From Owenia fusiformis (lineage: Eukaryota > Annelida > Polychaeta > Sabellida > Oweniidae), in NCBI GenBank assembly GCA_903813345.2, contig CAIIXF020000005.1, forward strand, positions 29,517,375-29,581,374: 64,000 nucleotides of DNA, in the 5' to 3' direction. The notes beneath the pieces are model-generated. The model saw nothing but the letters and a program-made list of their open reading frames with translations. It made no database searches and was not told the origin of the DNA. Both the position numbers and the translations under genes were made by a program. This document shows, piece by piece, positions 34,012 through 45,592 of this stretch (its first letter is position 1; every line of letters begins with the position of its first letter).

Positions 34012-34820
34012 ACCCTACTATCACACCAAACTAGTTCTCACTACGTTCTCGAAAACGGGCTTCAACTGTGTACGAACGGACTGGACCTACTAAGAACCGT
34101 TTGGGATCTATTTACAAACTTCATCGAACGTACTCGAACGGGTAGGTCCTCTAGAACTTAGAACATGCTCAAAATGTTCTCGTGGTCGTCACGTTCTACT
34201 ATTAGAACGAGTGACAACGTACTAACGACGAGCTGGACGTTCTACGAACGGAACCGTCGTACTTCAGTCCTACTAGGGACGTTTTAACAACGAATTGAAC
34301 TGTCTGAGGACGTGTTGAGAACGAGTCAGTACTAATTGCAAACGGGTTTAAACTGATTAAGAACGTATTTAACATTGCTTATGAACGAGGTAGCAAAAAT
34401 ATAGCTATCACACCAAACAAGTTGCCACTGCATTCTTCAAAACTGGCTTTAAACTGTGTGCGAACGGAATGAACGTAGCTGCAACTTTCTAAGGTCTATT
34501 TACGAACTTTATGAACGTTCTCAGACGGGAATGTGATTTTAGAATTTTGAATCGATTCAAAATTCGATGGCGACCATACCGTTCTATAATCAGGTCATGT
34601 TGACCTTCTAGACTAAGGGACGCGTTCTACGACGTTGCACCCCGACGTGGTGCGACCTGAACGAACTGCGAACGAGATGGACGTATTGAAGACTGTTTAA
34701 GAACGAAGAAGCTAATTATTTCAGACATATTTCCCGACCACAGCCAGATTGAGCCCGTTTTACGACGTTTTCGTAGGACTGGCAAGAACGGGTAAGAACT
34801 AGTTTGGTTCGATAGGGGGG
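34012..34820. mobile_element. 810-bp foldback rich in GAACG
   Basis: The left end ACCCTACTATCACACCAAAC and CTAGTTCT are mirrored at the right by AGAACTAGTTTGGTTCGATAGGGGG. Inside, a direct repeat starts at about 34018 and again at about 34409 (CTATCACACCAAAC, then AACTGTGT.CGAACGGA, then TCTATTTAC.AACTT). The dominant word is GAACG/CGTTC, giving high CpG for this region. No target duplication was identified. Confidence 0.75.
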
Positions 34821-34949
34821 TAAACAAAAATGGCGGATTCAAAATTTTCTAATAACGCTTCGTATAATATTATGTTGATTCCTGGCGTATTAACCATTAT
34901 TATATCACTATCTAGCTAGCGACAGTATGATTGGTCAAAACCGGGTCAC

Positions 34950-35005
34950 ATGTCGTGGGATATCTGGCGATATTCAATGGCAATGCTAATCAGATATCCC
35001 ACGCT
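34950..35005. repeat. GTGGGATATCTGG hairpin
   Basis: CGTGGGATATCTG near 34958 and CAGATATCCCACG near 34991 can form a stem of 13 bp with a short loop. Confidence 0.7.
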
Positions 35006-35149
35006 CCCGGGAATTTTCAGAGAATTTGTTTTCTTTCAGTGTAAATGATTTAGTTCAGTGTAAGTCAAAATGGCAGACGAACCGAGTAGATTCAATGTAT
35101 TTCAATGTTAACCTATGACTTAATAATATTAGGGATGTTTAGCTAGACA

Positions 35150-35275
35150 ATGATATAATAAAACAAATATTTCACTCTATAGCACTTCCACAAGGTCGAA
35201 GGGCAAGTGGAATATCACTTGTGAAAGATGTACAGGTATTCAACTCAATAGAGTGAAATATTTGTTCAATATCAT
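35150..35275. mobile_element. Small foldback with ACAAATATTTCACTCTAT arms
   Basis: ACAAATATTTCACTCTAT at 35163-35180 is mirrored by ATAGAGTGAAATATTTGT at about 35249-35266, and the match continues outward through ATGATAT. Roughly 30-bp arms. No target duplication fixed. Confidence 0.7.
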
Positions 35276-37109
35276 AGCTTGGTTTTTCGAAAATTAACTG
35301 GTGAGAATTTGCGCAAACGAAGGTGGTATACAAGAGACGTATTATGTTAGTCATCGCTAAAGCTCTGAGGGCTTTCCCTCCTCTTATAGGGGAGTGTACT
35401 TTCCTTGTGGACATGGAGTTTTCATTGAACTTTTTACATAAATATCACGAACATATTAAGGTGGATATCAGATCCCTAAGGCAACTTTTCAAACAAATCC
35501 AATCAATTTTAATTATGGCACGAGAAATTACACTTAATCGGAAATAACCTAGGGGAGTAACTCAGATTCACACGACCCAGATTGGGAAAATCAAAATTTA
35601 CTATATTCCATTGCATACTAATAATTTAATCATACCAGACCTTCGCATTTTATGACAAATGCTTTTTTAGTTTTATTATGGATATTGCTATTTTAAGCGA
35701 TTTTTATTAAGAAAAGTTTAATGATCCGCGTCCATTTCTTTATTATGTGCTTACTTACGTTTTTCTGAGTTTTATGTCTAACACTATTTATTCGAATTCG
35801 ATGAAGCTTGGTAATTTTATCGTATTTACAGCTTGGTTCATTGAGTTTAATATGTAAACATATTCATTTTGTGGTGAAATAAATATATACTGATTCTATG
35901 ACATGTGTTAAATTACACCAATAATTGTTAACATTATGGATCATTTTATCGTATAAGCTGTGTTTACATGCTGTAAACATAGCAGCCACATAGCAACTAA
36001 TGCACAATAAAGATGGTTATGAGGTTATGTAAATGAAAAATGTAGTCATCTGGATGGAAACAAAATGGCCGTTTCTTAATATAAGGTTAACTTTCTCAAA
36101 ATGAAGTACAACCTTATACTTTAAGTAGTTTGCGTTTTAACTGAGAATAGAGACCTTTATTGCAAAAAAGTAAGGAGGATTGACTCACAAGATTCCTCTC
36201 TGATCATTAAGCGAACCTCGCTTTGGGTGAATGGACCTTCTGACACACTTAGCAACAAGATCAGCAGATCAACTGGGTTAAATTGATCTCATGACTTTCA
36301 CATAGCACCCACTTAGTTCCCATGTCGAGATTAAACTATTCAAAATTAAACCGCTGTCATTCTGAAATTCAGAATAAAGAAAAATTATATTGAATTAGAA
36401 GAGCGTGATTGCCAAATGATTAACAGATAAGTTTAGAATGATCATGAGTTACTGAAAGGAAAGGAAGAATTCAATACCTTACGTAAACCTTCTTGAACAA
36501 TTAAAATATTTTGGGTATATTTTGGGGTATTTTTTCATAAGGATCCTTTTTCTAATCAGTTTCCAAAATGATTTTTTCTCCTGTTGCACTATAACATATT
36601 TAATATTTTTGTGTAGTATCAACTATATTTGGAGATGCACCTTTAAGTCTATTTGAAAGCCCATGGGGTTATTCATTGAGTGATTCAAATTTAGAGCCTG
36701 TACAGTTTGTTCCTACAACATCAAACATAAACTGAGCCAGTTCATTTTTAAACAGAACTTATTTCCCTACTTTGAATTGCTAATTCTCCATTTTGATTTT
36801 TATCTGTCTACCTTTTGGTTGAAATTACAAGAGGTGAGGGAGTGAATAGAACAGCCAACTTGACAGCAAACTTACGAAATTGATGTGATCTAAAAATGAC
36901 TTTGAGTGATGGGTGCACCTTAGATATTTGATACTCTGTTATGATTGGTTGTTTCCTTGTTTTCCTTTGCCTATTTCTAATACAACTATTTTTTTAATTA
37001 CATCTTTCCTCGTTACGCATGGATGCTTGAAACCATAATTAGGCAAATTAGGGTGTATGGTGCATCCAATTTGTATGTGTTTACTCATACTACATTGTAA
37101 ACAGAAAGA
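35276..37109. other. Unassigned AT-rich DNA
   Basis: No gene or element recognised. AAGGAGGATTGACTCACAAG at 36172 recalls a MITE terminus but is not followed by the rest of it. Confidence 0.5.
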
Positions 37110-37165
37110 GTGAAGACGAAGCTCTCTTTTAAGAAGTTAAGTTGAACAAATGCAAAGGGTATATT
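37110..37165 (+). repeat. 55-bp dispersed repeat, copy 1
   Basis: GAAGACGAAGCTCTCTTTTA, AAGTTGAAC.AATG and AAAGGGTAT recur at 38473-38530 (same strand) and 56231-56283 (opposite strand). Confidence 0.8.
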
Positions 37166-38472
37166 ATCACCATAGCATCATAAATAGAATATCTTGAATA
37201 GAATATCGGCCCAGCGATTCAACAAGTGACCGTAACTGATATGTCCATGCCACGTGATTTTAGATACACACGTCACAGTGAACAAGACACTCCTGTTCTT
37301 TAAATATATCGATTGGATTAGTAATCAGTTGATGGTGGATCAATGGAATACGATTATAGAATGTGAAAATGGGTGAAAAACAAGCGATTTACATTCAAAA
37401 CACGCTGCAAAGAATATTAGCAAACTAACATCAAATTACGTATGCATTTATTTGTAAATACTAATAAAACTTTTTTTATTACATTCATTTTTAAATGGAC
37501 ATCGTTGAGTAGTGTAATTCTCTCGATCTTGAGATGGAAAATTGATGAATATTCCTATTCCTATCGTTACAATAATGGTACTATCATTTCTGGCAAATGA
37601 ATATTCGGGATTTACGGGACATAACCTTTTCACCCAAAAATCCAGGGGTAGAAAAAAGGAGGACTTCAAGTCCGTAGAAAACCGAACGATGCATACTGAG
37701 CCAGGATTTTATTTTGTTAACGTAACAATAAAGCTCTCTATTAGATCTTCATGGATTTCCACTTATCTTTCGTTTTAACCATGTGCATTTTATCTTGGAA
37801 TTTCAACTTTCATTGTTCTAATAGCACAAGCATAGACTTTTCTGTAATTTCAAGGTTATCAAGCACATTGTTGCTGTTTGGCAGCACTTGGTCAAGTTAC
37901 ATAAAATCACCGTACAGTCTTTGATAATAATTTTGGCATATGAAGACTAATATATTTAACTGTCACATCATCTTCCATTCATTTATTTGTTTTGGTCACA
38001 TAAGGAATAGTTTAATGAACTTACCATCGACCTAACCAGGAAGACATAACCTCGTATACACTCTAAACTATATTTGAGCACTTATTTCTTAAAGTTGTAT
38101 GTGAAGATAAGAATGAAAAGGTAATAAAGTGAGATACATTTTCGAGGCTAATAAATGGCAAATTAAAGCTGTTTGTGCTAACAATACGAACTAAAGCTAA
38201 TACACCATACATAGGTTCGTGCCTCATTTAATGGGCTTTCAGTATCTGGTTAAGTTGTCCAATTATCCTAATTCAAAATCACAATAGATAGATATAAAGT
38301 ATAGTTGAACAAGAAGCCGATAAACTTTCGTTTAATCAGTTAATTGGTCACATGCTTATTTTTTATATTCTATAACAAAGAATCTGTGTCTATAGCTTTC
38401 ATATTATCCCCGTAGAAGAATTTGTTATTGATAAAGTACAACAGTTGCCCTGCGCGCAGAAGTTATAAATGA
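37166..38472. other. Unassigned DNA between two copies of the 55-bp repeat
   Basis: Nothing recognised. The two flanking direct repeats might in principle delimit a unit of about 1.36 kb, but no other boundary evidence was seen. Confidence 0.45.
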
Positions 38473-38530
38473 ATGAAGACGAAGCTCTCTTTTAAGAAAT
38501 GAAGTCGAACGAATGGAAAGGGTATAAAAC
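38473..38530 (+). repeat. 55-bp dispersed repeat, copy 2
   Basis: GAAGACGAAGCTCTCTTTTA, GAAGTCGAACGAATG and AAAGGGTATAAAA. The last bases form a TATAAAA box-like string, which the other copies lack. Confidence 0.8.
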
Positions 38531-38604
38531 AATCAGGTTATCCTGACATTTTCTAAGGCTGAGCTCGTCTTGTTGTAACTAGATATTCATTTTTAGAAGA
38601 TATT

Positions 38605-38860
38605 ACATAATGTTTTCGACATGTATATCAAATTAAGTATTCCCTTTACATGTATATTTCTTTTGGGAAATTCAACATCTATATTCGATTGAGCAATCAA
38701 TCTACTAAGAGCAACATTGTAGAATCGTATTCTTTTAATATGTACTTATATGACATTAAGAATTCCTTTGAACATGTATATTCCATTAAGTATTATTTCA
38801 ACATGGCTTTTACATTGAATATTCTTTGAACATTGTATATTACATACAGTAATAGTACTA
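38605..38860 (+). repeat. Degenerate AT-rich tandem region
   Basis: ACATGTATAT, ATTAAGTATT and TTTGAACAT phrases recur irregularly several times. Confidence 0.45.
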
Positions 38861-40237
38861 AATTATGTACAGTTCAGTCGCCGCCATTCACACCTTGCAG
38901 ACTAGATATTAAACTAAAATATTTAAATCAGCCACTAACTTTATACATCTATGCTTTATCTATTCATAATTAAAATATAGAATGCATCCAAATCTAGAAA
39001 ATAAAGCATAAAAATAAATGTTCATCCAAGATAAGATTTACATAGTTCTCAATTCTAATGAGCTTGAAATATAGAGATCTGATTATTGGCTTCTTTCTCT
39101 GCCTCAGGTAAATGAAAGGACATCTTCCAGAACATACAAGATAAGTAAATACGAATGGGGTAGGGGGTGGGTGGGTCCAGGGGCTCATCGAAAAAATGAG
39201 TTATTAATGATGCCGTTTCAACCTTTCTACAAATAATCTTTGTCATATTTGACTTTTTCCATTTCTGTTTCTTGGAAAAACATATTCAAGCTTCTGTTGA
39301 TAAAAGGATCGCTTGATCAGCACAGAGAGACAGCTGATGCTTTCAATAATACACCGATTGATCCCGGTGGTGTTATTAAAAATTTGGGAATAAAAAAATA
39401 AGTGACTGATTTAAGTATCTCAGTTTTTTGATAATTCACGAGTCTGAGAGTGAGGTGTGAATGGGGCCGATGCAAGACTGAAAGAGAGAACAGCCTTGCA
39501 ACGAGGTATAAATGTTAGGCATGGGCTTACATAGGGCCCAATACAATATGTCCTAGATTAGCTAGCCTTGGTCCAGGTAACCAAAGATACCGTTGAGCAA
39601 ACTGATGAAAGCATGAGATCTGGTCAGTACTCTGGATCTGTTTTTAAGATGTAAACGTATTTGAATTTTTAATGTTCTCATCTAAAACAAAATAGCCCCA
39701 CTTTAAATCGGATGAACAGGCAATGTTTTGTTTCTGTCAATGTCTTGGTTTTGAGATATTTATCTACATTGATCGATTCAAGGTTATACCTCAATCATTG
39801 TGTACGGGTACTTACTCACGTAGGCATTGTTTATTATTAGAAGTCGCAATAATCTCTTCTCAAATCTTCTTTGCAATCGATGGTTTATGTATCATGTCTT
39901 GATTCCTGAGAGCTCATTGTGAGTCCTTTTCTCCCTGGAGACAATATCATGATTCAGTCAATAAAACCCACAATTGATACTCTTGTTTGAGACGACTTAT
40001 CAGTCATCCCTGGAATCACATGACTGGAACTGGCCAATCAAACACGTGCATTTGCAAATATGGGTGTCTGATGGCCTGGTGAGAATAAAACATTCCAAAA
40101 GACATTTTATTCACAAACATATAACAAAACAACAGGATAAAATGTGCAGAACTGACAGATCATCCTTGAATACATCAGCATGTAGTATAGGCCTATGCAT
40201 AATTGCGAGAATAATGCATACAAATGACTTAAGAAAT
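38861..40237. other. Unassigned DNA
   Basis: Nothing recognised. A G-rich GGGGTAGGGGGTGGGTGGG patch lies near 39157-39175. Confidence 0.5.
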
Positions 40238-40445
40238 ATAGACCAAAGTGTTATTCGAAACTAGTAACCCTGCTCTGAGGTCTTTATTACGATTCGAACA
40301 TGAAAACTCACCAAATTGTTTCGAATATTCATCATGGTCCGCCATTACTACGACCCACCGTTATGACGTCACACATTACACGTATTAACTGGGTGATTGA
40401 TCTCGAATATAACCCAGCTGAAGCATTGACTTTGTTTACAGTTTA
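40238..40445 (-). repeat. Dispersed repeat shared with 46546-46930
   Basis: Read on the minus strand, CTGTAAACAAAGTCAATGCT and CAGCTGGGTTATATTC start it, then TTTTCATGTTCGAAT, then GACCTCAGAGC and finally GGTCTATATTTCTTA. The same order is found at 46546-46930 on the plus strand. A GGTGAGT splice-donor-like string follows an ATGATGAAT in this copy, so a promoter or first-exon origin is possible but unproven. Confidence 0.75.
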
Positions 40446-40813
40446 TAGAAGGCGTGAATACAGTCATGTTCGAATGTCAAATAAAGTATCTCAGGTATGG
40501 ATAAGTGATTATGTTTAATGTCCCACTGTTGTTCACAGAAAGTGACAAAACAGGAATTCACAAAAACAGTTTTCTTATAATTAAGATAACTGAATTCTGG
40601 TTTGACCTTTTGAGTCAGTTTTACTATAGTTTCACACATTTTCGAACGGCTGAAAAGGCTATTTCGTCATGTTAAGGGTCATCCTGACCATGCCCATTGT
40701 GACCCTGGTCATGTGTACAATATATGGAACTAGTGAAATTAAATGAATGTCAAGACAGATATCTGTTATTTTAGCTAAAAAAAGTTCAAAAATGAAGCAT
40801 GTTTTTTTATTAT

Positions 40814-41440
40814 GTCAGCACCAAGAAGTGGTGACATTGTTATGGTCTCCGTTTTTTGGTGGCGGTTGGTGATCGGCGGTCGGTGGTCGGCGGGAGGCGG
40901 TTGGCGTCTGTAACTGTAACAAATTCTTACAACTTCAAATAACTAACAAATACTGTTTAGACTGACTTCAATTTCTTCTAATTCATCTACAAGTTATCAG
41001 AAGTTCAAATCTGACTTTAGATCCAAGATTTGACCTCCAATGACCTTCTCAAGGTCAAAGAAAAATGTATTTTTTCAATTTGCTTCAAATTGACCATGTT
41101 TTTCAAAATTATCTACAAGTTCTCAAAAGTTCAAATCTGGCTATAGATTTGACCTTCAATGACATTCTCAAAGTCGAAAAAGATTTGACCTTCTCAAGGT
41201 CAAAAAGGTTTTCCTTCAACTTGCTTCAAATTGACCAATGTTTTTCAAAATCATCTACAAGTTCTCAGAAGTTCAAGTCTGACTTTAGATTTGAGATTTC
41301 ACCTTCAATGACCTTCTCAGGGTAACAAAAAATTTAAATTGACCAATTTCTTTTCAAAATCATCTACAGATTTCTCAGAAATTCAAATCTGACTTAAGAT
41401 TGAACTAATAATATTGTCAGCAACTAGGTGGTGACATTTT
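40814..41440 (+). repeat. Tandem-repeat element with matching GGTGGTGACATT-type ends
   Basis: Opens with TGTCAGCACCAAGAAGTGGTGACATT and closes with TGTCAGCAACTAGGTGGTGACATT (about 41415-41438). The body contains four degenerate units marked by ATCTACAAGTTCTCAGAAGT near 40985, 41111, 41253 and 41363. Next to the left end is a G-rich block of GGCGGT/GGTCGG words (40857-40908). The layout resembles pearl/Helentron-like non-autonomous elements of bivalves; this is inference. Confidence 0.75.
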
Positions 41441-42062
41441 GTCACGTTAATGCTTCGTGTTTTGTCAATTCCTGATAAGTACCTTGACACTTTAATCGGC
41501 TGCTACAAAATAGGTACCAAAAAGGTAATAAAAATCCATTATGTATCAGATAATATCATTCCGATGAAGAGGATATGTATCGCCCGTGCTATTGCGCTTA
41601 GTTTAGCAGTGGATCATTTCACATTTAGTATCTGCAAAGAGTTTTTACATTTGGATGAAAGTGTTACGTAATTACACTAAAAGGTCTCGCTGAGTTTTTG
41701 GATCATCAAACACACTGATATAAGCATTCTGGGAAAGTTATATCAGTGGGACAGCTATCACAAAATACCCAAATGCAGTGGTCAAATGACTTGTATGGAC
41801 ATTTTTATCTATTTCAATCCATTACTTTAAACCAGCTATTTCCAAATGCTACTTTCACTCCTGTTTAAGTGATTGGTCAAGATGACCGAATCAGGAAGCA
41901 CATGTTTTAAGCCTTTTTTAGCTCTTTCGTTTATATGTGCTTGTTGAATATTTCTCCATTTTTTAGTAATTCGGGATGAGCGGTTTTCGTGTACTTTTTG
42001 TCAGTTATATTATGCTTTATGTCCAATAATCATCATTTGACAATTTTATTCAAACATTTTCC
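41441..42062. other. Unassigned DNA
   Basis: Nothing recognised. The frame 41450-41671 has no known motif. Confidence 0.5.
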
Positions 42063-42848
42063 AAGATGTCTTGGAAGACATCTATTTTCAATTTTTTAAT
42101 TCAATTTTATTTATTATACCATCACCCAAATAAAGGGTATTAGGCAAAAGTACATACAGTAAATAAGTATTTAACAATTAAGTATTTCATAACAAACATA
42201 TTTACAATTGCTTCCCAGCCTCATTTAGAAACTTACATAATGCTAACAATACTTTACTATCAGATTGTAACAGCTTGGCATATTTAAAAGTACTAATGTT
42301 TTTACAAAAATATTGGGATAAGTAGTCTTCAAACTTGAATTCTGTTTTAAAAATTCTATAATTAAAACCTATGTTACTATTACTTACATCATTTTCCCAT
42401 GATTGCCTGAACTGGTCTTCTAGCCTTAATTTTACCATTTTAACAAATTTTGAAAAATGCGAACTACTAGGATTTAACCAAATGTTTGTCATACCAAGAT
42501 TATCTAATGACTTCTTGACATAATTCAGCCAGTCAGACTTCACAAGATTTTTATCAAAATAACTTCTATATATTTTGTACATCTTTGCTGAGAGCGTTTT
42601 TTCATTGTTAGAGCTTAATCTATACCAATATTTTAACATACATAAATCAAATTTTACCCTTAATGGCATTCTCCCTAACTCACCATAAACCATAAAGGTT
42701 GGTGTTGATGCTTTGACTTTAAGGATATACTTTAAAAACTTTAAATGTAATTTTTCTATTTTTGTATTGTTGATAAAGCCCCATACCTCAGCCCCATATA
42801 ACAAAATGGGGGCAACCTAAATGTGCTCTTAGCGAAGACGTCTTGGAA
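42063..42848 (-). mobile_element. 5'-truncated LINE insertion with probable target duplication
   Basis: Contains the C-terminal part of a LINE polyprotein followed (on the minus strand) by a 3' UTR with ACCCTTTATTTGGGTGATGG and an A-rich end near 42077-42110. AAGATGTCTTGGAA (42063-42076) and AAGACGTCTTGGAA (42835-42848) bracket it, a 14-bp duplication with one mismatch. Truncation at the 5' end is the usual outcome of target-primed reverse transcription. Confidence 0.82.
42202..42822 (-). pseudogene. C-terminal fragment of a LINE reverse transcriptase protein
   Basis: About 205 residues, open to the stop at 42202. The track start is a TTG; reading upstream gives VAPILLYGAEVWGF, a block that normally follows the reverse transcriptase domain in CR1/jockey/RTE-like LINE proteins, then LKFLKYILKVKASTPTFMVY and GELGRMPL, also family hallmarks. 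The catalytic YADD part and the endonuclease are missing because the copy is 5'-truncated, so it cannot move itself. No internal stop is seen, so the insertion is fairly young. It is of a different LINE type from the one at 24.6 kb. Exact clade is uncertain. Confidence 0.85.
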
Positions 42849-43056
42849 TGCTCTGTATAGTGTAAATGGGGCTACAATGAGTGAAAACTAGTGATGATAA
42901 TGTAGCACATGGTTATAAAGAATACGAGGCTCATTTCTATTTTGTAAATGTACATGTCAGGTAGATTGTCAAATGACTGACACGACTGAGATCACGACTA
43001 GCTTTGAAGAAACTGAACATGCGTATTCATCCCTTGAAGCCCCCATGTAAAGTTTG
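42849..43056. other. Short unassigned spacer
   Basis: Nothing recognised. Confidence 0.5.
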
Positions 43057-43074
43057 AAAATATGTTTCATGTAT

Positions 43075-43412
43075 ATCCAAAATTATGGCATATTCTATAC
43101 TTTCTATACTTTCGAACTGCTTTTTTTAAATGATACTTTTTTCAGTCTTAGACGATTGGATTCTCTAAAGTCTATACATGTCTATACTTTCTATACTGTC
43201 TATACGTTTGATTTTGGTGAATTCCCTATGTCTATACTTTCGATACTTTCTATACTTTACATTTTGGTGAAATCTCTATGTCTATACTTTCTATAATGCC
43301 GATACTTTCTATACATTGTAAAACAATATGTGACGTCATAAGTTTCTTGGTCACTTTCTGAATCAAGACAGTTATGTGGAAAAGCAGATCGAAAGTATAG
43401 AAAGTATAGAAA
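43075..43412 (+). repeat. Left minisatellite arm, TCTATACTTTCTATAC
   Basis: Irregular clusters of CTATACTTT alternate with GATTTTGGTGAATTCCCTATG-like linkers. Near 43370-43412 one unit lies in the opposite sense (GAAAAGCAGATCGAAAGTAT), in the same orientation as the units of the right arm. Confidence 0.85.
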
Positions 43413-43464
43413 CCACGGGGGATAAGCAAAACGAGGGCGAAGCCACGGACTGCGACTCGCGTAA
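43413..43464 (+). repeat. Left half of 52-bp perfect inverted repeat
   Basis: Begins CCACGGGGGATAAGC, continues AAAACGAGGGCGAAGCCACG and ends GACTGCGACTCGCGTAA. Exact reverse complement at 45034-45085. Markedly GC-rich for this window. Confidence 0.95.
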
Positions 43465-45033
43465 TTCAAAACGAGATTACAACGCATTATAGCTGAACAA
43501 TGGCGGTAAGTCCAAACTTAATTTGGAAGGCATGTTAGGATTTGGGGTAGATTATTGGTTTGGATATTCTACAGAATAGCTAGTATGTTCCAGTCGGTGA
43601 TCAACATATTCATACTCCACCTGCAATGGCATTCTTGGTGCTCGGCTGTCCAATAGTTTAGCATGAACAAAAATGAATTCGAAATCTGCCACAAAAAATG
43701 TAATTTTGTCAATATTTGTCCCTAATATACCGATTTAAACAAAGGAATCAGAAATGACATCGAATTAATATAATTATTCATGTTCTGTTGTTACAATTAC
43801 ATCTTCGTGTGATATTTGGTAAGCGGAAAACGTACAATTACATAGAAAATTGGAATTTTTGATAGTCGCAGTCCATCCATCTGCCCAACGCAGTCCGCGA
43901 CTCAGTGTTGCTTCATATCTGAAGCTGAACGCAATCACAGCCAAAGGTAGATAGCACAATGTGTGTACAGGTGTGGCCGAAATGGAGCAACTTTGGACAA
44001 AATTGAATATAAAGGGCTATTTTAATAGACCTACATCGTGTCTCAATCCATTCTGCAAATATATACAAGCTGTCAAATACAGCTGAAATCATGAATTTAT
44101 GGTAGCTAGCAATATTGATGGACTGTTGGAAAGATCATCCAAAATTACATTAACTCACCAACTCTCCAATTATTTGATATTTTCCTGATATCTTAAATAC
44201 TAGTTATTAATAATGTACCCTTCCCCAACAGCTTTTATTGCATCATCAAAAAGTTAATTGTTCCGCATTTCTACTTCTTATAAAAAGTCTCACCACTATC
44301 CAATTATCTATATATTTAACCCTATTCACAAATTGGTTTGTAATAAACATATAACGTTGTCATCTTGCGCTCGACTGTTCTGCCAAATACGCTATTGAAT
44401 TGCCATATTTCTAGGTCTTAAACGATACAATATAGCAATTTGGGACATTGATTCGGGTAATAGATATATGTTAATCAACGTAACTTTGAATGATAATCTG
44501 GATGCTGACTTTCTTTTCTTGAAACAATAATAGCGTAGGAATATAGTTTACACTTTCTTATTTATTTCGTGTTCACGGCTGGACTGCGTTGCTTAGAATA
44601 TCAATGGAGGCTGTGTTGCGTTGTTGAAATAGCTTTGTTTACTGGACTGCGTCCACTATGAATGCGCAGTTTGAATCTAATTTTCTCCTCATGAACACAT
44701 TCTATTATCATATCATTTTCACGAATTATACTCGGAGCCTCAACTAACCTTTAGATATCAGAAACGTGTTAAAACTCCTTTCAAGTGTATAGTAAATTAA
44801 ATAATATGCACATATTTTACAGGTAAAATCAGAACTTTGCTACTGTTTTAGCTTGATCTGGACAACTGCTTATTTTCTTATCTACAGACCAACAGTAGAT
44901 ACAGAGTAATATTTTGGTCACCGATTAGACACTACGATAGCATTTAAAATTCCTGGATTTCTCTATTTTGTCGGAAGAAGCAGAAGGCACTGCCGGATGC
45001 CCCTCCATTTTGGCGCTGGGCTGCGGTGTAAAG
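43465..45033. other. Core of the 2.5-kb foldback
   Basis: AT-rich, no supported gene. Several scattered GACTGCG words (near 43866-43905, 44582, 44645) echo the GACTGCGACTCGCG part of the flanking 52-bp repeat. Confidence 0.6.
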
Positions 45034-45085
45034 TTACGCGAGTCGCAGTCCGTGGCTTCGCCCTCGTTTTGCTTATCCCCCGTGG
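45034..45085 (-). repeat. Right half of 52-bp perfect inverted repeat
   Basis: Exact reverse complement of 43413-43464. Confidence 0.95.
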
Positions 45086-45560
45086 AAACTATAGACATTT
45101 GATTTGTCGAAGACAGTTATGGGGAAAAGCAGATCGAAAGTATAGAAAGTATAGAAACTATAGACATCTGATTTGTCGAAGACAGTTATGGGGAAAAGCA
45201 GATCGAAAGTATAGAAAGTATAGAAACTATAGACATCTGATTTGTCGAAGACAGTTATGGGGAAAAGCAGATCGAAAGTATAGAAACTATAGACATCTGA
45301 TTTGTCGAAGACAGTTATGGGAAAAAGCAGATCGAAAGTATAGAAAGTATAGACATCTGATATGTCGAAGACAGTTCTGGGAAATAACAGATAGAAAGTA
45401 TAGAAACTATAGACATCTGCTTTGTCAAAGGCAGTTAGAATGAAAGAACATTTCGAAAGTATAGAAACTATAGACATCTGATTTGTCAAAGGCAGTTGGT
45501 ATGAAAAAGCAGTTCGAAAGTATAGAAAGTATAGACAATGTATAGAAAGTATAGACATTG
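45086..45560 (+). repeat. Right minisatellite arm, seven units of 60-69 bp
   Basis: Units start near 45087, 45157, 45226, 45286, 45346, 45406 and 45466, each with CTATAGACATCTGATTTGTC, GAAGACAGTTATGGGGAAAA, GCAGATCGAAAGTATAGAAA. Most unit lengths are multiples of three, so frames of 148 codons (+, 44997-45443) and 163 codons (-, 45073-45564) stay open on both strands with repetitive peptides. I do not call these genes. Confidence 0.9.
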
Positions 45561-45592
45561 CCATAATTCTGGATATACCTCATATGTTTTTA

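Larger units (their letters stand above)
43057..45592. mobile_element. 2.5-kb foldback with minisatellite arms and 1.57-kb core
   Basis: The outer ends GTATATCCAAAATTATGGCA (43071-43090) and TGCCATAATTCTGGATATAC (45559-45578) are reverse complements. Next inside come TCTATACTTTCTATAC/GTATAGAAAGTATAGA minisatellites in opposite orientation. Innermost is a 52-bp perfect inverted repeat (43413-43464 and 45034-45085). The core between is AT-rich with no frame above 61 codons. Long inverted ends made of short tandem repeats are the plan of Drosophila FB and Galileo foldback elements; homology to them is not claimed. No transposase, so it is non-autonomous. Confidence 0.85.

Noticed and set aside
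36172-36191. AAGGAGGATTGACTCACAAG as a fifth copy of the MULE-type MITE
   Set aside because: Only about 14 bases resemble the terminus, and neither the interior nor the other end follows.
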